A DNA stretch of 64,000 nucleotides from Beroe forskalii (lineage: Eukaryota > Ctenophora > Nuda > Beroida > Beroidae), in assembly GCA_011033025.1 (NCBI GenBank), contig WFMF01000309.1:124001-188000 (forward strand), read 5' to 3'. Position numbers and translations under genes: made by a program. The notes beneath the pieces were generated by a model that saw only the letters and a list, made by a program, of their open reading frames with translations, was not told the DNA's origin and made no database searches. Below, piece by piece: positions 33,623 to 43,773 of the stretch. Positions within the stretch are counted from its first letter, which is position 1. Every line of letters starts with the position of its first letter.

Positions 33623-34811
33623 ATGGGATCGTTCACATATTACGTAATCAATATTTGGGCATTTTTTACCCCCCTCCCCCCCTCCGTAATCAAACGTAAT
33701 CATGGCCAAACCCCCCCTCTTTTTCGGAAAATATTACGTAATCATGGCCCAACCCCCCTCCTTCAGTTTTTTGACGTCACCAAAAACTATATTAACTGAC
33801 AAAAATTAGAACAGTATCGTGTGTTTCAATTCAATCATCAACATCATCGACCTGAAGATTACATTCAAAGCTTCTTTCAGTTTTTCCTACAGAAATCTTG
33901 CCTACGACAACTCCTCTGACAATGAGATGGACACCTCCTCCTCTTTCTCTTCCTCCAACGCATCCTCATCTGCTCATCATCCTCCTTTACCTCCAACAGA
34001 TCATCCTCCTCCTCTACACCTGAGGCCCCCAGTTCCACTAAAGAGCCAGAAATCAACGTCTTGGTCCCACCTCAACCTCCTTCAAAACCGATGGAACCAA
34101 AGTTCAGTATCCGTGTCCTGCTCATCTGCCACCAAAGCCGACAGAACCCAAGATCCAGATCAGCCCTAGCCCCTAAGTGCCAGATCAGAGTCTGGCAACT
34201 TCACAGACAACTGCAGCTTCCTACACCTTCATCAAAAAGATTGATTCCTGGATGATGGAGCTGCGGATGTGCGCTAAGACCTGCTCTGGCATCAACTCTA
34301 GAGCTCTAGGGAAAGAAAGGCGTCCGAGTCCGAACCTCTGATCAAGCACAGAGCAGCCAACCTTATATACAAAGAGGCACTGAAGTGGTTCGGAAGAGTT
34401 CAACGAATGGAGTACATCCCTCCTATATGGGCAGCACTAAAGGAACTAAAAATTCTGAACCATATTGAGTTAGAGTAGATCATGTTTTAATCATAATTAT
34501 GAAATTTTGACAATTTTTTCTGCAAATGGTTAATTTTGGGTAATAAGAATTCGGAAGTCCTTTAAATTTTCATAAAAAATTCTTGAAATTTTCATGAAAA
34601 TTCTTGAAATTTTCATGAAAATTCTTGAAATTTTTATGAAAATTCGTGAAATTTTCATAAAAATCCTTGAAATTTTCGTGAAAATTTAGATATTTTGATT
34701 ACGTAATCATTGGCCAAACCCCCCTCCCCCCCCCCTCGTAATCAAACGTAATCATTTGGAAACCCCCTCCCCCCCCCCTCGGCTGATTACGTAATATGTG
34801 AACGATCCCAA
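33623..34811. mobile_element. 1.2-kb TA-inserting element with gggatcgttcacatattacg ends
   Basis: The inverted ends are (a)tgggatcgttcacatattacgtaatca and its complement, flanked by TA (33621-33622; 34812-34813). Copy B shows the unoccupied site at about 55387-55390 (gcactgtatagactata). Subterminal zones are rich in C-runs and cgtaatca words. The interior has proline/serine-rich open frames (33874-34169) after a ttcctacag acceptor-like site, and stacked attcttgaaattttcatgaa repeats (34565-34690). No transposase motif is visible. A 146-bp relative lies at 50019-50164. Confidence 0.85.
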
Positions 34812-34920
34812 TAGACTATAGTAAAGAACAATTTTTGAGATAATCTGGTAGATGTTTGGACTTTGAAGGGTTGTATAGAATCGGCTTTCAAGTATCAATT
34901 GAATGGCGATTGGTACTTTT

Positions 34921-35340
34921 CAGTCTCAAATAGACGGGGGGCTGTAATAACTTCCCCCAGAGCAAGTGTTTCAAAAATGTCGTAAAGGGGGGGGGGGTGT
35001 CTTTCAAATAAGAGGGGGGGGGTTGGGGGACCGTGAATTTGAATCGAATGGTTCGCAATAAGAAAGCTTTGAGAATGTCGGGACTCAATGGTTTGTTGAT
35101 AAAAGTAAACATCGACATAAATCGGAAAAAAGAGCATGAATCTGGGAAGACAGCTGTCAAATCTTTCATATTTCTGCTTGATAACTGTAAAATCTTACAA
35201 AAGATATGAATTTTCATAAAATGATTTATTTGTATATTTTTCAAAATTTTAAATTTTTAACGGGAGGATGTTAAATAACTGTCCCCCGCCGTAGTAAAAA
35301 TTAAAAAAACTGCAACTGCCCCCCCGTCTATTTGAGACTG
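34921..35340. mobile_element. 420-bp MITE with cagtctcaaatagacggggg ends, copy A
   Basis: Inverted ends cagtctcaaatagacgggg and ccccgtctatttgagactg. The same element is at the equivalent place in copy B, so it predates the duplication. Non-coding; the minus-strand open frames over it differ between the copies by frameshifts. Confidence 0.75.
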
Positions 35341-36327
35341 TAGAGTATCAAATTACATAATATTGCATTACTGTATTTTAATCTACAAACTACAGTACAG
35401 AATTGCTGTAGTTTGGACCGTGCATAATGCATATCTCAGGGTTAGGAGAGAACAACATAAAAATTACGCCTTGTGTTCTTTTTTAAATCTGTAAGTAGCA
35501 ATTTTGGGAATGAAATCAAGTTTGTCCTAAGAAAGAAATCACTTAATTAAGAGTAAGTTACTTAATAATAGTGACTTTGATAACAGTGAGCAACTTTGAT
35601 ATATGATACAAAGGATTGATAATTTGCTACCAATTTGTGTTCACTTTCTGTGAGTGGTATGGGTGGGTCTAATTTTCAGTTCAGTTTGACCAGTTACAGG
35701 CATCCCGTTCTCTCGTGGGTGGTGGGTGATCGGGACTTTTGGTGCTGTCCATTTCTTGTTGTCCGTTGTTAAGAAATTCATCTCATAAGCTTTCCCTACT
35801 AACTATTGAGACACGGATGATTACTGATCATGATTAGCACTTCCGAACTGACGTATATAGATAATGATACAAGCATGCTACAGAACAGAGGGGGGAGACA
35901 GAGAGTGAGGGAGAGTCGAGAGAGAGCCTTCAAGGCTCCATGGTACTATTAACAATGATACTTAACGGAATTCGTAGTGTTTTGATGCAAAAATTGTGAC
36001 GATAATCTCAATGAACTTCATGTGAACCCTGAATTTATAACTTTGGAATTTCGTAAAATGTCAAAAGCACAAAACGAGTAATGGACATGATGATAGTGAA
36101 TCCGGACGGAAATGGTTTATTAATATAAAGTAATAACCATCAAGGTTAGCTTGGCATGTCCTCTGCTTAAATTGGGAGTGAGGATTTCCTCGAGACTCGA
36201 TGTCATGAATATTGACAGGCAAAGTTCTTATCCACTCAAATCTCAACCAAGCACATCCCAACCAGTTTGAATCTTGTACTACTTGTACCGCTACATTACC
36301 AACATATTAACATACCTAATTATGAGT

Positions 36328-36776
36328 ACAATGGAAGGAGCAGTACCGTTATCCTCCAGTTAATTGAGACAGTAGCGATTACAGAGATAGTGACAGTTAC
36401 ACTCGGTAACTACAGCGGTATGTACATTGTACCGCGGTACTTATCCTATCTACTTAACTGGTCAGTACCTACCGTGGTACCGGGGAGGATCGGGACTCTC
36501 ATCCCACTCAGGTGTCTGGGAGCGCTTGCCTCGGCCAGTAGCTTCCTCTCCTGGGCACCGCCTGGGCCCTCGCAGGCCCATCCCCCTTCTAGTAGTACCA
36601 ACCGTTGTACGTACCTCAGTATCTATCCTAACTAGTCGGTACCTACCGTGGTATGTACTGACTAGTTATGATAAGTACATACCGCGATTGTTATCGAGTG
36701 TAACCGTCGCTATCTCTATAATCGCCACTGTCTCAATTAACTGGAGGAAAGCAGTACTGCTCATTCCATTACACTG
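36328..36776. mobile_element. Foldback element of about 450 bp
   Basis: Left arm aatggaaggagcagtaccgt and right arm (cagtactgctcattccatt) are inverted matches that continue for about 150 bp through cctccagttaattgagacag. The centre has gtacctaccgtggtac words in both orientations. Present only in duplication copy A. Confidence 0.75.
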
Positions 36777-38061
36777 ATAATTAGATTCTGCACGTGCATC
36801 AATTCCCAAATTTCTTAAAAATACTTGAACAAACAATGGTCGATGATAAAATCAATTGAAGTCTATTAACGAAAGCGTGGATTGACTTTCCCTCTGAGGA
36901 GCTACTGCTGTCGAATGAGCTGAAGAGAGCTATGAACGTGGACAATGACACAGAGGAAGATAGCAGGGCCGGTGACCTCTCCACACCGAGAAGCAGTGGA
37001 CAGAAGCACCTGTGACTCCGTGAGATTTAGCATATTCTTTGATTCTTACTACCAATCAACTGTGTATTCCTATGAGTATTTGTGATTCCAAAGCACCCTT
37101 CAAAGCACCCTTTGCTAAACACGTATACCCCGGTCGGTCGCGCGGCGCGCTTCTCTAGGGAAGCGCGCGACGAGTACTCACAACCATGCGACCCTGCGCG
37201 GAGCCCCTTAGGGCGCAATGACCCCGCAGAGTACCGCTTAGCCCAAGAGTCCGGCTAACCCACTTGCAAGCGAAACTGGTACGCACACGGATATCAGAGT
37301 GCGCGGTGCGGTAAGTGTCTCTCGAGACGCCCCTGGTAAGGGATACCGATATGCGCAAGTGAGCCGACACAGCTCTGCCTACTCCTAGGAACCGGTACTC
37401 GCGAAGCGACCCTAAACTACTCTGATCCCCTAGCCGTCGCACGCAGCTATTATAAATACTAGGATACAGCAGAACAACACTGCACTTTTGCTAAACACCT
37501 ATTCGTGCATGGCGCGCTCCCTTGGGGAAACACGGTGCGGGAGCAGCCACCTATCGGAGGCAAGAAACTGCACTAACATTAGAGCTCCCACGGATGGGTC
37601 AAAATTGTAAAAGCTATAGAATATCAGATCGAGATACAGACTGTACTGGAGAAGCGTGATATGCAAATACTGCCCGCGGCCGCAGACACTTAGAAATTTC
37701 ATGAATGAGAGGGGATAAAATTAGCTGGAGATAAAATTTCTACCCAGAGGGAGCTACGAGCCTGAGACCCGCAGCACGCCAAACCTAGCTAGCGGGACAG
37801 CATGAAGAAGCTAGCGTCATACGCGCGCGAAATATAAGAACGGATATAAGGACACACTAACGTACTTGTCCTGAAGAAAACGCCGCGCAAAATCTCTACT
37901 ACAGGGGTTCCTCCGCAAGAATCTCATATGAATATAGGGATCGCCAGCCAGCGCCGACGATTACTGTTGTCGCCTATCTTATGCTGTCTAGCCCGCTTTA
38001 CACTTTAAAGACGAATTTTGCACTTCTCCGCACAATCCTAAACTGTAAGTAAACAGGGAAT
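36777..38061. other. Interval upstream of the LINE ORF, including its presumed 5' region
   Basis: A 46-codon open stretch at 36873-37010 ends in GDLSTPRSSGQKHL and may be a fragment of a lost gene; I do not recognise it. From about 37110 the sequence is GC-richer. The motif ttgctaaacac recurs at 37114 and 37489, and gcgcggcgcgcttc near 37140 also occurs inverted around 47680. This is plausibly LINE 5' untranslated sequence. No ORF1 is present. Confidence 0.4.
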
Positions 38062-41000
38062 ATGCAGCATGGCCAAGTTCCAATTCCTCGTGCAACGAGA
38101 AACTCTCCCGAAAGGGAAATTACACCCGAAATGGGAATTACACCCGAAATGGGGATTACACCCGAAATGGGAACTTCACCTGATATGGCAAATACACCCG
38201 GAAGGGCGATATCAACAGGGAACCCCCTGGTCCTAAATAAAAATAAATCAAAAATTACGCACTTCTTCCAACCTGTAACCCAGACTAATAACACAATCCC
38301 CCAGGCGCCCCGCAACAAAGACACGACCGTGAATGACCTGTCTCAACAAGTCTCAACGAACTCTCACAAGAAAGGTAAGAATTTATACTGCTCTATTGTT
38401 AAACAAATCAATCTCCAAAAAAAGAAAATTGCTTGTAGAACCTATTTCCAGGAACTAAAATTCAATGAAATTCTGCTGGGCCAAGAGCCCTACTTTCGCA
38501 AAAACAAACTACCCTCGGTCCCCTCTACTCACAAAGCATTCTCACCGTACCATAAGGAACCCCCCAGAGTGTGCATTATCCTACCCCTAGAACTAGGCAA
38601 ACTATCCTACAACATGACACCATACTCCACCCGAGACATGATAGCAGTTAGATGTAATCTAAAAAACAGACCAGACACTATCCTCTGCTCCATATACATG
38701 GGACATGAACCAAACCAACCTGAGCTGGACGAGACAACACTGACTAAACTAGCCAACTTAATTGACTTTGCAAATAACAAAAACCTACCATTGGTCATGG
38801 GAGCCGATAGCAACGGCCACCATGTACTATGGAACAGTTTCAAAGCCAATGACAGAAGAGGCCGCATAATAGCGGAACTTCTTGCAAAACATAATCTTAC
38901 CATAGCTAACCAAGGCAAAAACCCGACTTTTGTCAACAGCAGGGGCCAAAAGAGCATTATAGACATAACCATAACAAACACTAGAGGTAGTAACATTGTC
39001 TCGAACTGGACAGTATCCAACGAGACATCGCTCTCAGACCATAAAATGATAACTTTTGAAGTAGACCTTGGCAACTGCCAAGTATCATACAAACGACACT
39101 ACAACCAACTAGACCCAACGAAGTACAAAAATGCAGTTGACAAGTTAATCAATCAAAAACCCTTTAGACACAAAATCGGTAAATTTAAAAAAAGTAACAT
39201 AGATTCATCAGTAAACTACTTAAATAAAATATTAAACGAGGCCCTAGAGGAGGCATGCCCAATGATAAAGGTGACACATAAATCGACAATTCCCTGGTCG
39301 GGTGCTCTCACAGAAAAAAAGAAAATGACAAAAAGAGCAAAAAATGAGATGATAAAAGCCCAATCAAATAAAAACCTATCACGTGACCAGAAACTAGAAA
39401 TAACAAACAAATATAATGAAGAAGAAAGATCATACAAACAGGCTGTCGATGAAACGGACAAAAAAGCGTACAGAAACTTCTGTTCCAACATGACCCAGCA
39501 TAAAAGAATCGCAAAAACCACTAAAAATCCGAGAAAGGAATGGGAAGAGCTGAACGTACTCAGAAAAGCAGGGGGGGATTACACCACAGACACAGTCGAA
39601 ACCCTCAATGTCCTAGCCGATGAACATTACCAGCTACCAATGGATGGGGAACAACATTTACAAAAACAGGAACCCTATGACTCACAAGAAAATCTAAAAA
39701 CAATCCATTCAATTATCTCCAAAGAAAGACTGGATCGTATCGTTAAAAAACTTCCCACAAACAAAGCTCCAGGACTAGATAACATACGTAACAGTATGAT
39801 CCTAGCAGCATGGGAAAGCATTCATAAACCCCTGCTTCATATCTTTATACAGTGCCTAACATACTCTCACTGCCCTAAACCTTGGAAAACTAGTAAAGGA
39901 ATAATTATTCCTAAAGAAGGCAAGGAAGATTACACCAATCCGAGATCATACAGAATAATAAGCCTGACATCAAACTTACAAAAACTACTCGAAAGAGCTA
40001 TACTCGACTATCTTGAGAGGGAAGCCGATATCGACAAAAAATTAACAAAGCATCAATTCGGATTCAGAAAAAGGAAAAGTACGGAAGCTGCCATTCATAG
40101 ACTGACAAGGAGGATCGAAGACGCAATCCATAACGGCCAATTTGCACTTGGGGTATTCCTAGATGTAGAGGGAGCCTTTGACAACATTAAATACAGTTCG
40201 ATCCACGACGCACTGAAGAGAGCAAAAATCCCACCACTCATAGCAGACTGGATCAGTGAAATGCTGCAAGACAGGTATATTATATTAGAATTACACGGAC
40301 GTTCAATCACCAAAAAGATCTACAAGGGATGCCCGCAAGGAGGAATCTTATCCCCTCTACTGTGGAACCTAACTCTTAACAATTTACTCAAAGACAAGAG
40401 ACTCACAGAAGACTTCATACAAGCGTTCGCGGACGACTTAGCAATATTACTACAAGGCATAGACCTAGGCTCTACCCTACGCGACATCTCTAACAGATAT
40501 CTAAAAATAATAGACCGATGGTGTACTGAAAATGGCGTCAAATTAAGTACCGTAAAAACGAAAGTTATCGTCTTCTCGACTCTAAGAAGAAAGTACGACA
40601 CCAAACCAATTTCCCTTAGAGGAGAAACCCTGGAATTCTCCACCGAAGTGAAATACCTCGGGGTCACTTTCGATCAACATTTAAGATGGAACACTCACAT
40701 AAAAAACAAGTGTGAACAAGCCACCAAACTATTGCACATGAGCCGCAATTACGCAGCAAAAAGCTGGGGTTTATCCCCTGCAAGAATGAGATGGCTCTAC
40801 AGACAAGTAGTACTCCCTACACTAAGCTACTCATGCTTCGTGTGGATCCACAGAATCGACGAAACTACATACTTACGGGATTCACTCCGGAAAGTACAAA
40901 AATTAGCGACGTTACAGATGACAGGTGGATTCAGCAAATCCCCGAATATAACCCTCGACACATTAACTGGAATCATGCCAATAGACGTATTCCTAAGATT

Positions 41001-42096
41001 TACTGCGACCAAAACCTCTATTAGACTAAAAATAGAAAATAACTGGCACGGCAATTACACAATGACCAAAAAAATCATCTCCCATGCTCACTACCTTGAT
41101 CAACAGATCAAAAAACTGAGCATACCGATTCAGTCTTCCTTATTAGACAAAATACCAACCACGTACTTCCCGCAGAAGAAGTTCACAGTAACAGTAACAG
41201 AGACACCAATACTTACCGAAGCTGACAGTATCAATATATTCACTGACGGCTCGCTACTAAAAAACTTGAACCAGGCTGGTGCAGGGTTTACCATCTACCA
41301 AAACAACAAAACAATTACAGAAAACTCAATTAGCTTAGGGAAGTTGGCTACCATAAACCAGTGTGAAATGCTGGCCATCAAGGAAGCAGCGAAAACTCTC
41401 GTTGAACTGAATACCCAGGGCACTATCAATATTTACTCAGACTCACTAAGTACCCTAATGCAGTTAGACAAGGATCATAGTACATCAAAACTAGCACACG
41501 ATACAGTAAACGCACTTAACGAACTAGGCAATTCCCGCCAAGTCTCGCTGTCCAAAGTCAAGGCCCACGCAGGCATAGCCGGGAATGAACGAGCGGATAT
41601 GCTAGCTAAAAAAGGAGCAACTTTCAACCCTATCGGACCTGAACCGTTCATATATATTAGCTGGAGTAACATCATTACAGAACTCCTGAGAAAAGCGAAA
41701 AATGAAACAATTAAACAAATCAAAGATCACAAAATAAAGGACAGTGCGAAAACACCTCTGCTTAACTACATCCAAAACTACAACCTCAAACCCATGAACC
41801 TCAATAAGAATAATCTAAGAATAATTACCCACATGTTTTCAGATCAAAACTGGCTGAACAGCAGCAAAAGTAAAAGAGACCCCAACACATCCCCCTCCTG
41901 TATACACTGCCCCAACATTCCTGAAACAGCTGAGCACTTCATAGGGGAGTGTCCAGCATATGCGCAAGTAAGATTACAAGTCTTCGGGGTTCCCTACATA
42001 AGCTTAGAACAAATTATATCGGAATTTGGGCCCCTAAAACTAACCAAATTTATCAATAAAACAGGGAGAACCAGCACTGATTATTTCCCGGAATAA
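38062..42096 (+). mobile_element. Intact LINE ORF: endonuclease, reverse transcriptase and RNase H (1344 aa)
   Basis: One uninterrupted frame. An N-terminal tail (residues 20-40) repeats ITPEMG, and residues 62-69 read KSKITHFF, a PIP-box-like motif. An AP-type endonuclease follows, with QEP at about 140, GADSNGHHVLW at about 247 and SLSDH at about 325. The RT has RIISLTSN, QFGFRKRKST, FLDVEGAFDN at about 700, GCPQGGILSPLLWN and FADDLAIL at about 790. RNase H carries IFTDGS at about 1058, the E of QCEMLAIKEA, YSDS at about 1125 and HAGIAGNERAD. A CxxC..HxxxxC knuckle (CIHCPNIPETAEHFIGEC) lies near 1280. This architecture fits the RNase H-bearing I/Nimb/jockey-like LINEs. It is absent from duplication copy B, so it inserted after duplication. 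Its intact length suggests youth. Confidence 0.9.
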
Positions 42097-42977
42097 ACTA
42101 ACAAGGGACGTACCCCCTCGCGATCAAGTCTACAGTAGTTGCAATCGGTACAATATCACGTAACGAAGCGTTTTGGAACCCCCCTCCCCCCTCCCTAGAG
42201 AATCACGAAAAATGGGAACGATCCCTAACAATAAGCTGAACCTAAGGGAGCGCGCACCTGACAAATAAATATTTATCATACAAAGCTCACTTTTTCAAGA
42301 CCCCCCTGCTGCGCGCCGCGGGCGCGCGCGCGTCCCCATACTCATTGACTCAATCACTGAACAGCCATGCTATTGACTTAAACGATACCTACATTACAAA
42401 AAACGATACTCACCGAACTTTAGCCCCGTCTGCAAACCATGCCCGCTGCCACAAGAACAGCAGGTCTAAAAAAAAGCAGTAACAAACTACTACGAATACA
42501 AAAGAATAAGAAATGGGGCTTTTACAATACTTGCACAACGCCCTCTTATCACAGAAGATAAGCAAACTTTGACTGCCAAAAATAATTAATCATACATACT
42601 CACCAACACAGAGAACAGGCGGTACGCATATAAATAAACTCACTGATAACGGCCCGATAATATTTACACATATCTAAATCAAATCACAACTCGCCAAACA
42701 GCTAATCTTACAACATATAACATGTGGATCCTGCACGACCTTACTGGGTGGTATAGCACCCAGAGTTAGAGGGACGAGCTTTACAGCCATTCTTACCAAG
42801 GGATCAAGGTAGTCAATCTTCGGAGGGGCGCCCCGCTCAATTGGTACCCGTCAGGGTATCATCACCTGGTGCCCGGTAAGGGGCTCAAGTGCAGCCAGGT
42901 GGGTTCCAGTCGAGCTCTCCGTGCTGGAGAGCTGCCATCACCCGCAAGGGGAGGGGGGTGGTCAGTGAATATTGCTA
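42097..42977 (+). other. 3' region of the LINE, with an older MITE-like fragment
   Basis: 42120-42232 resembles the small MITE at 50019-50164 (tctacagtagttgcaa, then ccctccc, then gaacgatccct). This is followed by a GC-rich patch (about 42300-42335) and AT-rich sequence. 42720-42975 is GC-rich with tggtatagcacccagag and several short hairpins such as gagctctccgtgctggagag, like a structured LINE 3' end. No poly(A) was seen. Homology with copy B resumes at about 42978. Confidence 0.45.
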
Positions 42978-43202
42978 TGGGGGAAATTCATGAATTATAT
43001 TGCTAAACGCAGGAAAAGACGGAGCCTGCAGCCTAAAACAACTTGTGTGACAAATTCTAGAATTCTGCAGAAGATATTTAGGGCATGATTCACGTGCAAA
43101 TGTGTGTGACAAAAATGATCAAATCTCCACAAGAAATTATGATTTTTCACAAAAAAAACTCGAATCGTACACCCGGTATGGGTACTTACTTTATGATCAA
43201 GG
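42978..43202. other. Duplicated non-coding sequence next to the minisatellite
   Basis: Matches 57108-57321 in copy B. No gene was recognised. Confidence 0.4.
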
Positions 43203-43395
43203 CTCAAGGCAAACAGAGACATGGCAAACAGAGACATGGCAAACAGAGACAGGAAAAATAGAGACAGGAAAAATAGAGACAGGGCAAACAGAGGCAGAAC
43301 AAACATAGGCAAAGGAAACATCGAGACATGGCAAACAGAGACAGGGCAAACAGAGGCAGAACAAACATAGGCAAAGGAAACATTGAGACGGAACA
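43203..43395. repeat. (ggcaaacagagacat)n minisatellite, copy A
   Basis: About a dozen 15-bp units of ggcaaacagagacat with ggaaaaatagagaca variants, and a second block containing gaggcagaacaaacatagg. Copy B (57322-57595) has a different arrangement and more units. Leucine/cysteine-rich minus-strand frames here are repeat artefacts. Confidence 0.85.
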
Positions 43396-43773
43396 GGCAA
43401 ACATAAACTTTATTCATTGATTGCAGTATGGATGGTGAAATAGTTGTCACTGAAAAAGTTACCCCCGAGTTACTTAAATATCATAAAAACTTATTAAGCC
43501 AGTTTCGTGTATCACAATTCACACCACTGGTGGCACGTCAATACTACTTGAGTACATGATAAAGGAGTGTTCAAAGGACTTTAGGACCAGCATTCAGCAA
43601 ATACACAAATACACTGGTAGGATACTGACGTAGTGAGGGAGCTGAATTATTAAAGCATTTGTTCCAATATCCACAGCCACCAGGCATTTTGGAAATCAAA
43701 TGTGCATAGGAAAATTCCATTAAAAGCTAAATGAAATTTAAAGTATAAACAACAAACCTAGATAAATTTGTAC

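Noticed and set aside
33819..34255. Pro/Ser-rich frames inside the 1.2-kb TA element as a real host gene
   Set aside because: Low-complexity, broken into overlapping frames, and present only within the insertion. Noted as possible capture but not called a gene.
37155..37442. Possible ORF1 of the LINE on the minus strand
   Set aside because: Wrong strand relative to the LINE ORF, and the composition is that of a GC-rich structured region. No nucleic-acid-binding motif.
38607..39092. 161-codon minus-strand frame, and other minus-strand frames within 38-42 kb
   Set aside because: Antisense to the intact LINE ORF, whose motifs fix the coding strand.
42995..43450. Leu/Cys-rich minus-strand frames (also 57265-57606) and the plus-strand MANRD repeat at 57335-57622
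   Set aside because: Generated by the 15-bp minisatellite, which stays open in several frames. There is no independent protein evidence.
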